DNA of 6,143 nt from an uncultured Porphyromonadaceae bacterium. Lineage in GTDB: Bacteria; Bacteroidota; Bacteroidia; Bacteroidales; Muribaculaceae. A model generated the notes under the pieces. That model saw nothing but the letters and a program-made list of their open reading frames with translations, had not been told where the DNA came from and made no database searches. Below are positions 1 through 6,143 of this stretch, piece by piece. Both the position numbers and the translations under genes were made by a program. The first letter of the stretch is position 1. Each line of letters starts with the position of its first letter. The stretch is taken from positions 1 to 6,143 of the forward strand of contig CAJJQT010000124.1 in the NCBI GenBank assembly GCA_905193995.1. The letters are read 5' to 3'.

Positions 1-240
1 GAGCCGAAGATGACATCCCAAAACTGCGAGAACAAGATCAAGACAAACATCCGCTTCGAAAAGGGCGTCACCGAAATCGTCACCGACATTCCCTCGCAGA
101 CGGTGAAAGTGACCTACGACCCGGCCAAGACCTCCCCGGAAAAACTCATCGAAGCATTCAAGGCTATCGGCTACACGGCCGTCCCCGTGCCGTGCGACAA
201 GAAGCCGGCCGCAGGTTGCCCGGGCAACTGCCGACACTGA
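1..240 (+). CDS. HMA-domain metal-binding protein, 5'-truncated by the window
   Basis: This is a small heavy-metal-associated (HMA, CopZ/MerP-like ferredoxin fold) protein. Family members bind soft metal ions, usually Cu(I), and act as chaperones or metal sensors. The frame is open from base 1 (E-P-K before the ATG at 10), and the metal-loop motif sits right at that ATG, so the ATG at 10 is probably internal and the true start lies upstream of the window. Visible parts are the loop MTSQNCENKIK, the strand VTEIVTDIPSQTVKVTYDP, the helix SPEKLIEAFKAIGY, and a short Cys-rich tail (PCDKK...GCPGNCRH). The usual loop is M-x-C-x-x-C; here the first Cys is Ser (TCC at 16-18, one base from TGC), leaving one loop Cys. 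The three tail cysteines could offer other ligands. It lies 44 bases before a Cys-rich lipoprotein gene in the same direction. The fold is fairly certain; the metal and role are inferred. Confidence 0.82.
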   Translation, partial: EPKMTSQNCENKIKTNIRFEKGVTEIVTDIPSQTVKVTYDPAKTSPEKLIEAFKAIGYTAVPVPCDKKPAAGCPGNCRH

Positions 241-284
241 CCTACATTTGAAGACATATATTCACAATTAACGATCATACGAAT

Positions 285-833
285 ATGAAATTTACACATC
301 TCTTTCTGATCGGCGCACTCAGTGTAGCCTGCGCCGGCACCGTGGGCTGCTCGAAATCCGCCAAAGCAGCTGATGAAGTAGTCGAAGGGCCCGAAGTAAC
401 CGTGCTTACCGTCGACTCGGTACTCTCCAATCTTGAAGGTCTTGCCGGCGACACGGTAGTAATCGAAGGCTACTGCTCACACATATGCAAGCACGGCGGC
501 AAGAAAGCCTTCCTCGCCAACTCCGACACCACAGCCCTGCTGATGTGCGTGGCCGACGAACAGCTCGCCGCCTTCGCGCCCGACTGCCCAGGACAGGTCA
601 TCACCGTCGAAGGTATAATCACTCCGATCACCATGGGCCGGGCCGACCTCGCTGCCCGCGCAGAGGCTGAAGCCAAAGCCGAGGCCGAAGGTCACTGCGA
701 CAGCGAAAAGAAAGCCAACGGCACTGCAGCCGAGAAACTCGCCAAGCTCGACGAACAGATCGCTGCAGGCGGCGACACCACCCTGGTATGCGGTTACTAT
801 GTGAACACCTCATCGTTTGCCGTCCCCGAATAA
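285..833 (+). CDS. Small Cys-rich lipoprotein with OB-fold-like CSHICKHGGKK motif
   Basis: This encodes a 182-residue secreted protein, probably a lipoprotein. The N-terminus MKFTHLFLIGALSVACAGTVGC gives a short basic start, a hydrophobic core and a Cys at 22 that could be lipidated. The box T-V-G-C is weak, and Cys16 (S-V-A-C) is an alternative. The mature part has a beta-rich stretch: GDTVVIEGYCSHICKHGGKK (55-74), then KAFL, and VITVEGIITPI (105-115), resembling an OB-fold. Cys64, Cys68, His66 and His70 form a cluster, with further Cys at 88, 101, 138 and 169, which suggests metal or redox chemistry. An Ala/Glu-rich segment (119-135) is probably a helix. I recall similar 'CKHGGKK' hypothetical proteins in Bacteroidetes but know of no assigned function. 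Lying between an HMA gene and mutL, it more likely works with the HMA protein in envelope metal handling (inference). No clear Shine-Dalgarno precedes the ATG; the leader is AT-rich, which is normal in this phylum. Confidence 0.85.
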   Translation: MKFTHLFLIGALSVACAGTVGCSKSAKAADEVVEGPEVTVLTVDSVLSNLEGLAGDTVVIEGYCSHICKHGGKKAFLANSDTTALLMCVADEQLAAFAPDCPGQVITVEGIITPITMGRADLAARAEAEAKAEAEGHCDSEKKANGTAAEKLAKLDEQIAAGGDTTLVCGYYVNTSSFAVPE

Positions 834-837
834 AGGA

Positions 838-2784
838 ATGAACTGCGACGTCATAAAACTCCTGCCCGACTCCGTCGCCAACCAGATTGCCGCCGGTGAA
901 GTCATCCAGAGACCTGCTTCCGTCATCAAGGAGCTGGTCGAGAACTCCATCGACGCCGGCGCCACAGCCGTCGAGATAATCGTCAAGGATGCCGGACGCA
1001 CACTGATACAGGTGGTGGACAACGGCAAGGGAATGACGCCCACCGACGCCCGCATGGCCTTCGAGCGCCATGCCACCAGCAAGATCACGGCCGCCGACGA
1101 CCTCTATGCCCTGCACACCATGGGCTTCAGAGGCGAGGCGCTGCCGTCGATCGCCGCTGTGGCGCAGATCGACCTGCGCACTATGCAGCCGGGCGAGACC
1201 GTCGGCACACGCCTGCAGCTGAGCGAGTCGCAGTTCGTCAGCCAGGAGGCCTGCGCATGCCGTGCCGGCACCAACATGATGGTCAAGAACCTCTTCTTCC
1301 ACATGCCGGCCCGGCGCAAGTTCCTGAAGAAGGACTCGGTAGAGATGAGTCATATCATGCACGAGTTCGAACGCCTCGCACTGGTCAACACGGATGTCGA
1401 ATTCACCTTCATATCCAACGACACCACCTTGTTCAAGCTGCTGCGCGGCAGCCTCAAGCAACGCATCACCGCCCTGATGGGCAAGGCTATAGGCTCGCAG
1501 ATCATACCGATAGCCACCGAGACCGCGATCGTGAAGATCGACGGCTTCGTGGGTCTGCCCTCGCACGCACGCCGCCGCAACGCACCGCAGTACTTCTTCG
1601 TCAACGGCCGCAATATGCGGCATCCTTATTTCCACAAGGCTGTCACGAGCTGCTACGCCGACCTCATCGCCGCCGACATGCAGCCGATTTATTTCATCAG
1701 CCTTCAGGTCGACCCCGCCACGATCGACGTCAACATCCACCCGCAGAAGCACGAGATCAAGTTCGAAAACGAACAGGCCATATGGCAGATCATCACCGCT
1801 GCGGTCAAGCAGGCTCTGGGGCGGGTCAATGCCGCAGGGGCCATTGACTTCGACTCGGACGATATCCCCGACATACCGGTGTTCATGCCCGACGCCAACG
1901 CCACAATGCCGGGCATAGCCACCAACGACAACTACAATCCTTTCGCCGACGATGCCGACTTCCCGGCCCGAAGCGGATTCGAGATACGCTCGTCGATCAA
2001 CACCGCCGACAGCCCCCGCCAATCCCGTCAGGCTGCGCCATTAAGACGCCCGGCCACACAGCGCGTGCCCGACGACTGGGACAAACTCTACGAATCCTTT
2101 GTCAGGCGCAGCGAGGGCCCGGCCCCGTCTGAGCCTGAGCCTTCGGCCGCGGCCTCCGGACACGAAACCGAGACCCGCGCCGACCTGTCATCGCCGGGCA
2201 CCCCGGCGCTGATCGACACCACCGACAGCTTCTCGCGACATCTGTCGCTCAACAACAAATACATAGTGCTCGCATCGCGCGAGGGACTGATGATCATCGA
2301 CCGTCATCGTGCCCACATGCGTGTGCTATACGACCGATACCTTGCCGAGATGCAGGCAGCTCCCCGGCCGTCGCAGAAGTTGCTCTTTCCCGAAACCGTC
2401 ACACTGACGCCGTCGCAGAGCACGGCCATGTCGGCCGTCAGCGACCTGCTCGAACGCCTTGGCTACGACGTGTCGTTTCTGGGCGACTCTGTGTGGGCCG
2501 TCAACGCCGTGCCTTCGGTGCGCGGCAATGCCGTCGAGGCACTCACACGCATGGTGGCCGAACTGGCCGAATCGGGCGAGGCGCCCGACGATCTCACCGT
2601 AAAACCCCTTGCCAAGGCCATGGCCCGCTCGCAGGCCCTCCTGCCCGGCCAGGAAATCACCCCCGAAGAGGACGAGGCGCTGATAGCCGCCCTGCTTTCC
2701 TCGCCCGAGGCCGCATATTCGCCCGACGGCCTGCGGACTTATACCATAATAGACAACCCCAGCCTGTCAAAACTATTCCACTGA
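838..2784 (+). CDS. mutL: DNA mismatch repair protein MutL
   Basis: MutL is the GHKL-ATPase matchmaker that couples mismatch recognition by MutS to strand incision and removal. The protein has 648 residues from the ATG at 838; family starts usually read 'I..L...VANQIAAGEV' soon after Met, as here. The N-terminal ATPase shows KELVENSIDAGAT (Glu32, Asn36), DNGKGM (61-66), RHATSKI (77-83), GFRGEAL (96-102) and DVNIHPQKHE (Lys304, matching the catalytic Lys of the family). A Pro/Ser/Asp-rich linker (about 335-465) carries NYNPF and DDWDKLYESF. The C-terminal dimerization domain follows. SQKLLFP (512-518) lies where other MutLs carry a sliding-clamp-binding motif. The endonuclease signature DQHA-x2-E-x4-E reads DRHRAHMRVLYD (488-499), and the CPHGRP site reads SPDGLR (628-633), so metal ligands of the classic nuclease are missing. 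The ATG is 4 bases after the preceding stop, with AAGGA overlapping that stop, which suggests translational coupling. Confidence 0.97.
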   Translation: MNCDVIKLLPDSVANQIAAGEVIQRPASVIKELVENSIDAGATAVEIIVKDAGRTLIQVVDNGKGMTPTDARMAFERHATSKITAADDLYALHTMGFRGEALPSIAAVAQIDLRTMQPGETVGTRLQLSESQFVSQEACACRAGTNMMVKNLFFHMPARRKFLKKDSVEMSHIMHEFERLALVNTDVEFTFISNDTTLFKLLRGSLKQRITALMGKAIGSQIIPIATETAIVKIDGFVGLPSHARRRNAPQYFFVNGRNMRHPYFHKAVTSCYADLIAADMQPIYFISLQVDPATIDVNIHPQKHEIKFENEQAIWQIITAAVKQALGRVNAAGAIDFDSDDIPDIPVFMPDANATMPGIATNDNYNPFADDADFPARSGFEIRSSINTADSPRQSRQAAPLRRPATQRVPDDWDKLYESFVRRSEGPAPSEPEPSAAASGHETETRADLSSPGTPALIDTTDSFSRHLSLNNKYIVLASREGLMIIDRHRAHMRVLYDRYLAEMQAAPRPSQKLLFPETVTLTPSQSTAMSAVSDLLERLGYDVSFLGDSVWAVNAVPSVRGNAVEALTRMVAELAESGEAPDDLTVKPLAKAMARSQALLPGQEITPEEDEALIAALLSSPEAAYSPDGLRTYTIIDNPSLSKLFH

Positions 2785-2786
2785 CA

Positions 2787-4346
2787 ATGCTCCGACGCAC
2801 AGCCATAGCCGTTCTGACCGCAGCCTGCGCCCTTACGGCCTTCGCCGCCCTGGAAATCACTCCCGAAAACGTACAGGAATCTCTCGAAAATCTCGACAAA
2901 GCGCTGGCTGCGCGCGCCGACGCCGTCAACCGCCGTCAGGCAGCCATCGACCGGCTCACCGATTCGCTTTCCGCCGGAGGTCCGGAAGCATCCCTGGTAC
3001 TCGAAATCGCCAACCACTACCGAGGTTTCAACAACGACTCGGCCCTGCACTACTATTCACGCGGCATGCAGCTCGCCGACTCAGCCGACCGCCTGCCGTT
3101 CGTCCTCGGAAAAGCCGCCCTGCTGCCTCTCAGCAGCCAGTTCGGGCAGGCGATCGACCTCTACAGCAGCATCGACCGGCTGTCTCTGACTCCGGAGCAG
3201 CTCCCCGGATATTACGATGCCGGACGCCAGATGTACAGCTACATAGCGGCCTTCTCCACCGGCGATGAGTCGATGCGCGACTCCAACTCGGCCAACGCGC
3301 TGGAAATGCAGCTCAAACTGCTTGAAGTGCTTCCCGAAAACTCACTCGAATACAAGTTCAACCTCGGCGAATACTACTTCCTGACCGGTGAGCGCGGCAA
3401 AGCCAGGTCACTGCTCGAATACGTCATTGACAACACCGGCCCCGACAATCCGCTGCGTGCGCGTGCCGCCCACCATCTGTCGACCATCGCCCTGCGGGCC
3501 GACGACGAAAACGCCTACATATATTACCTGGTCATGTCGGCCATGGCCGATGTAAGCGCCGCCACCCGCGAGGTAGCGTCGCTGCAGGAACTCGGCAATC
3601 ACCTCTATACGCGCGGCGACGTCAACCGCTCATACCGATTCCTGACCGAAGCCCTCGCCAGCGCCGTGGAGTGCGGCGCACCGATGCGCATGATCGAGTC
3701 CGCCCGAAGCCTCCCGATCATCGAGCACGCCTACGCCGAGGAACTGGCATCGAAGCGACGCACCATATATTTCTTCGTAGCCGTGCTCATTTTGGTTGTC
3801 ATCATCCTGGCCATCACCATGGTAGTGCTCAACCGCAAGATGCAGCGCCTGCGAATCCTTCAGCAGAGCCTCCGGCAGGCCAACCAGACCAAGGACGTCT
3901 ACATCAGCCAGTTCCTGAACCTGTGTTCGATCTACATGGACAAGCTCAACCAGTTCTGCAAGATAGCAAACCGCAAGATCACCACCGGCAAGGTCGACGA
4001 CCTATACCGTCTCACCAAATCCGGCAAGTTTGTCGAGGATCAGAGCAAGGAATTCTATGAAGTGTTCGACAACGCTTTCTTGCATCTATACCCTACCTTC
4101 GTCGTACAGGTCAACGAACTGCTGAATCCCGACCAGCGGATAGTTCTGAAAGAGGGCGAACTGCTCAATACCGACCTGCGCATCCTGGCGTTCATGCGCC
4201 TCGGCATAGAGGAAAGCTCGCGCATAGCACAGGTGCTCAACTACTCGCTCAACACCATCTACGCCTACCGCAACCGCCTCAAGGCCCGCGCCACCAACCG
4301 CGACACATTCGAGGACGACATCATGAAAATCAAATCTGTCGACTGA
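2787..4346 (+). CDS. Membrane-anchored TPR / DUF6377 regulator with C-terminal HTH
   Basis: This is a 519-residue protein, by family likely a membrane-bound one-component transcription regulator of the Bacteroidetes DUF6377 type. A signal peptide (MLRRTAIAVLTAACALTAFA, cut near 20-21) leads into an alpha-helical TPR-like region (about 22-320) with repeated 'ALHYYSRGMQLAD', 'AIDLYSSIDRL' and 'YFLTGERGKARSLLEY' helices, which should lie in the periplasm. One transmembrane helix follows (about 327-348, FFVAVLILVVIILAITMVVL) with R350/K351 on the cytoplasmic side, then a short coiled coil (MQRLRILQQSLRQANQ). The cytoplasmic part contains the DUF6377 signature VLKEGELLNTDLRILAFMRLGI and a LuxR-like HTH (about 463-501), with likely recognition helix YSLNTIYAYRNRLK. 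No kinase or receiver domain is seen, so signal and DNA binding would sit in one chain. The ATG is 2 bases after the mutL stop, so expression is probably coupled to mutL. An earlier in-frame start would overlap mutL and lacks sense as protein. Target genes and signal are unknown. Confidence 0.88.
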   Translation: MLRRTAIAVLTAACALTAFAALEITPENVQESLENLDKALAARADAVNRRQAAIDRLTDSLSAGGPEASLVLEIANHYRGFNNDSALHYYSRGMQLADSADRLPFVLGKAALLPLSSQFGQAIDLYSSIDRLSLTPEQLPGYYDAGRQMYSYIAAFSTGDESMRDSNSANALEMQLKLLEVLPENSLEYKFNLGEYYFLTGERGKARSLLEYVIDNTGPDNPLRARAAHHLSTIALRADDENAYIYYLVMSAMADVSAATREVASLQELGNHLYTRGDVNRSYRFLTEALASAVECGAPMRMIESARSLPIIEHAYAEELASKRRTIYFFVAVLILVVIILAITMVVLNRKMQRLRILQQSLRQANQTKDVYISQFLNLCSIYMDKLNQFCKIANRKITTGKVDDLYRLTKSGKFVEDQSKEFYEVFDNAFLHLYPTFVVQVNELLNPDQRIVLKEGELLNTDLRILAFMRLGIEESSRIAQVLNYSLNTIYAYRNRLKARATNRDTFEDDIMKIKSVD

Positions 4347-4350
4347 AGCA

Positions 4351-4380
4351 TTAACACTAATTAATACTAATCCTAATTAT
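4351..4380. repeat. Short AT-rich decamer tandem repeat
   Basis: Just after the regulator gene stop, two adjoining decamers, TTAACACTAA and TTAATACTAA, differ at one base. A third degenerate copy (TCCTAATTAT) follows, giving three CTAAT boxes. It may be low-complexity drift or a protein-binding array in the 3' flank. I see no strong GC hairpin here that would end the upstream operon. Confidence 0.4.
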
Positions 4381-4414
4381 TTGGCTATCAATCTATTGCG
4401 CTAATAAATTAATA

Positions 4415-4451
4415 TATTTTGCACATTAATTCAAAATTAATTTGCAATATA
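4415..4451. promoter_or_regulatory. Long imperfect palindrome, operator candidate
   Basis: A dyad centred at base 4433 pairs ATTAATT (4425-4431) with AATTAAT (4435-4441) around CAA. After one mismatch it continues TTGCA/TGCAA, and after another TAT/ATA. In total 15 of 17 arm positions pair on each side. The right arm covers the TTTG -33 box of the promoter beside it, so a dimeric regulator bound here would be placed to control that promoter. An alternative is a weak AT-rich hairpin that helps end the upstream operon; a TTTTT run follows at 4458-4462. The symmetry is seen directly; the function is inferred. Confidence 0.5.
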
Positions 4452-4472
4452 ATGAACTTTTTCGTAACTTTG
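4441..4472 (+). promoter_or_regulatory. Bacteroidetes-type promoter (-33 TTTG, -7 TAACTTTG)
   Basis: TTTG at 4441-4444 and TAACTTTG at 4465-4472 match the known Bacteroidetes primary sigma factor consensus TTTG / TAnnTTTG, with 20 bases between the boxes (about 19-21 is typical). Transcription would begin near 4478 and run rightward into a region with no convincing gene. The surroundings are strongly AT-rich, as expected for promoters in this phylum. Confidence 0.65.
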
Positions 4473-4477
4473 CATTA

Positions 4478-4670
4478 GAATATCATTTCAGTTTTAGGGT
4501 TAGTACAGATTGTCATCTTTCCGCTTCCGCGGTATCCCCGCCAGATGGTGACGCCGCGAGGCCGACAATCGATTCAAAAGAAAAATGTGTTTTATGTTAG
4601 TTATGTAATTGTTTTAAGTCATTAAAACGCTGGCAGGGCGGGATCGTGAGATTCCGCCCTGCTCTGTCTT
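4478..4670 (+). ncRNA. Candidate small RNA, about 190 nt
   Basis: Between the promoter and a strong terminator-like hairpin lie about 190 bases without a convincing ORF. A GC-rich island (about 4508-4570) stands out from the AT-rich flanks and can fold: GATTGTC (4508-4514) pairs with GACAATC (4564-4570), and CGCGG (4528-4532) pairs inside it with CCGCG (4554-4558). A second hairpin, GTTTTAA-GTCA-TTAAAAC (4611-4628), precedes the terminator. The size would suit 6S RNA, but I could not build the 6S long rod with a central bubble. I saw no tmRNA, SRP RNA or RNase P signature motifs. It could also be a relic leader of a lost gene. Promoter, structure and terminator support a transcript; its identity is unknown. 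Confidence 0.4.
4633..4662. terminator. Strong hairpin, probable bidirectional terminator
   Basis: A 13-bp stem (GCAGGGCGGGATC pairing with GATTCCGCCCTGC, one G-U pair) closes on a GTGA tetraloop of the stable GNRA class. It lies 29 bases past the stop of the leftward outer membrane gene and at the end of the rightward candidate RNA, so it fits a shared terminator between convergent units. The T-runs are weak on both sides: CTGTCTTATG on the right, and CGTTTTAA a few bases off on the left strand. Confidence 0.75.
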
Positions 4671-4691
4671 ATGACTTTATGTAAAGTGTAA

Positions 4692-6143
4692 TCAGAATTT
4701 GAATCCTACCGAAAGGACGATATTGTTGTTCTTCTCGGTCAGATCGGCCGTCGGAGCCTTTACGCCGTTGTAATCGGTGAAAGCGTGATAAGTCGAAGTT
4801 TTCTTACGGTAGATATACGCTGCATCGACATAGAATGCCTGATAGCGGTAGCCGAGGCCGACGGAGATGGCGTCGGTTGTCTTGTTGAATGTATATGCGG
4901 GATTAGTGCCTGCGGTGAACACCTCGACGGCACCGTCGGCGGCCTCGCTCTTGACATTGGTGGTCGAGTGGTTATAGCCGGCGCGGAGACTCAGGTTAGA
5001 TGTCAGGCGGTATTCGATACCGGCGCGGATGATGTCGGTTCCCTTGTAGTAGTTGGAAATGTCATCGTTGACATAGTCGTCTGAGACGAAATTGCCCCAC
5101 GAGTCCTGATATTTGACCGACATGTCGCCGAATGCCTGACGCTCGTAATCGAGCGAAATGATGGCCGAGTTACCGATAACGGCGGCCGCGCCGACCATGA
5201 TCTTCCAGGGCGACTTCAGATGGAAGTTGTAGTACGAATCCTCGGTGTACTCGGGTTTGTCGCCGTTTGTGTTGGGATTGTGCTCGCCTTCGGGGGCGTT
5301 TGGATTATAATAGTTGTAATACGATTCGGCGTAGGCCGACTGCGACAGAGAGTACCACGTAGGCGTATGCACGGCCAGGCCGATACGCAGTTGCTGAATA
5401 GGCTTCAGGATGACGCCGGCCTTGAAATTCCAGCCCGAACCGGAAATCGAGCGGTAATTCTGCAGCTCGATATCCGCGTCGCCCGGGCCGGTGCCTCGGT
5501 CGTAGGCTATCTGTGCGTTGGCCATCATCTCTGAGTAGTTGGCGCTCATGTTGTAGCTCAGGTCGGTGATGCCGAAGCCGATACCCCAGTAGAGCACGTC
5601 GGACACGTTGCCGCCGAAGTCGATTGCATATTCGTCGACATAGCCCGACTCGCGCACGCGGCTGTATGCGTCGGCCTCGGTACCGGGGCCGTAAAGGCCC
5701 TGATATCCTCCTCCGGCCTTGGGATTGATCATATCTGACGAGTATGCCAGTATCGACAGCCAGTCGGCGTCGGAGTCAAGGTACGGATTGTACGTGTCGG
5801 TAAACTGGAAATCCGACTCGGGTGCAGTGCCCGTGAAGGCTGCGATGTAGTTCGACACCGACGAAGGCGACGAACCGTTGTATACATCGTAGACGCGGTC
5901 GAACGAAGCGATGCGGTTGTACGACACGCCCCATGAGAACGTACGCAGCAGGCCGCCGAGGCGGGCGGTGCCCACGTAGCCGAAATTGTTGCAGTATGCC
6001 TTCGTCTTGTCCTTGCTTATCTTGGTGGTCGACGTCTGCGACGTGATGCTGCGCGGCGATATGTCGAGTGTGGCGCCGATCTCGCTGCGGCGACAGACTG
6101 GGCGCCGGCCGGAAAATGACGCAAGAAATGCACGGCTTCGGAC
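4692..6143 (-). CDS. OmpP1/FadL-family outer membrane beta-barrel, 5' end outside window
   Basis: This is a long-chain fatty acid/aromatic-transport type barrel (OmpP1/FadL/TodX), often labelled 'hemin receptor' in Bacteroidales; the substrate is not known. The window holds 483 residues of the C-terminal part. Beta-strands alternate hydrophobic and polar residues and end in VLSVGFKF with a terminal Phe, typical of BamA-inserted barrels. Family-like blocks are RIGLAVHTPTWYSL, SPWKIMVGAAAVIGNSAIISLDYE, IIRAGIEYRLTSNLSLRAGYN and ISVGLGYRYQAFYVDAAYIY. Loops are rich in Tyr, Asn, Asp and Ser (for example YAESYYNYYNPNAP). A GTG at 5975 is not the start: upstream codons still read like the family (SEIGATLDIS..., NNFGYVG). 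Beyond about 6095 the in-frame text (SGRRPVCRR) stops looking like the expected NPAG-G-x-YR segment, while another frame there reads F-P-A-G, which hints at a frameshift or edge errors. Signal peptide and promoter are not in the window. Confidence 0.85.
   Translation of the reverse strand, partial: VRSRAFLASFSGRRPVCRRSEIGATLDISPRSITSQTSTTKISKDKTKAYCNNFGYVGTARLGGLLRTFSWGVSYNRIASFDRVYDVYNGSSPSSVSNYIAAFTGTAPESDFQFTDTYNPYLDSDADWLSILAYSSDMINPKAGGGYQGLYGPGTEADAYSRVRESGYVDEYAIDFGGNVSDVLYWGIGFGITDLSYNMSANYSEMMANAQIAYDRGTGPGDADIELQNYRSISGSGWNFKAGVILKPIQQLRIGLAVHTPTWYSLSQSAYAESYYNYYNPNAPEGEHNPNTNGDKPEYTEDSYYNFHLKSPWKIMVGAAAVIGNSAIISLDYERQAFGDMSVKYQDSWGNFVSDDYVNDDISNYYKGTDIIRAGIEYRLTSNLSLRAGYNHSTTNVKSEAADGAVEVFTAGTNPAYTFNKTTDAISVGLGYRYQAFYVDAAYIYRKKTSTYHAFTDYNGVKAPTADLTEKNNNIVLSVGFKF

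Noticed and set aside
817..837. TTG at 817 as mutL start, adding seven residues
   Set aside because: It would overlap the end of the lipoprotein gene; the ATG at 838 has a nearby AAGGA and gives the normal MutL N-terminus.
1257..1847. 196-codon + strand frame inside mutL
   Set aside because: It is in another frame of mutL, rich in Arg/His/Gln/Pro, and looks like a codon-bias shadow.
628..2022. Long 464-codon open frame on the - strand opposite the lipoprotein gene and mutL
   Set aside because: It is antisense to a clear MutL, its translation is Val/Gly/Asp-rich and resembles no family, and such frames are common by-products of GC-rich codon use.
2493..2786. N-terminal extension of the regulator gene into mutL
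   Set aside because: The translated extension is Arg/Gly-rich out-of-frame mutL; the ATG at 2787 begins a proper signal peptide.
4508..4570. tRNA-like 7-bp closing stem
   Set aside because: The element is only 63 bases, with no T-loop GTTC motif, no D-arm/anticodon layout and no CCA end.
4545..4625. 26-codon ORF within the candidate RNA (MVTPRGRQSIQKK...)
   Set aside because: It is short, starts inside the stem-loop, has no recognisable motif and no clear ribosome signal; a peptide-coding role is possible but unsupported.
5973..5975. GTG at 5975 as start of the outer membrane gene
   Set aside because: The frame continues upstream to the window edge with family-like residues, and no signal peptide follows this GTG.

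Overview
The window reads as a chromosomal fragment from a GC-rich member of the Bacteroidales. A gut lineage such as Muribaculaceae is the best guess, but this is inferred from protein style and not proven. Four things point this way: a DUF6377-type membrane regulator, an OmpP1/FadL ('hemin receptor'-like) barrel of the Bacteroidales kind, a MutL with a Bacteroidetes-like C-terminus, and an intergenic promoter matching the Bacteroidetes TTTG / TAnnTTTG consensus. Shine-Dalgarno sequences are mostly absent.

Left two thirds (1-4346, + strand): four co-directional genes packed like an operon, with gaps of 44, 4 and 2 bases. They are the 3' part of a small heavy-metal-associated (HMA) domain protein, a small Cys-rich lipoprotein with a CSHICKHGGKK motif, the complete mismatch-repair gene mutL, and a predicted membrane-anchored regulator. 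The regulator has a periplasmic TPR-like part, one transmembrane helix and a cytoplasmic DUF6377/LuxR-like HTH. The first two genes suggest metal handling at the envelope. mutL looks like an unrelated housekeeping gene sharing the transcript.

Middle (4347-4691): a 345-base intergenic region, much more AT-rich than the genes around it. It holds a short decamer repeat, a long imperfect palindrome overlapping the -33 box of a good Bacteroidetes promoter, a GC-rich structured island with no convincing ORF, and a strong 13-bp GNRA-loop hairpin that can end transcription from both sides. Together these look like a transcription unit for an undescribed ~190-nt small RNA. This is the most interesting unexplained part of the window.

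Right third (4692-6143, - strand): a convergent OmpP1/FadL-family outer membrane beta-barrel gene, with its 5' end outside the window. Its frame stays open to the window edge, but the last ~50 bases look frame-disrupted. With the odd Cys-to-Ser change at the other edge, this raises the possibility of sequence errors near the ends of a contig. No mobile elements, CRISPR arrays, tRNA or rRNA genes were seen.
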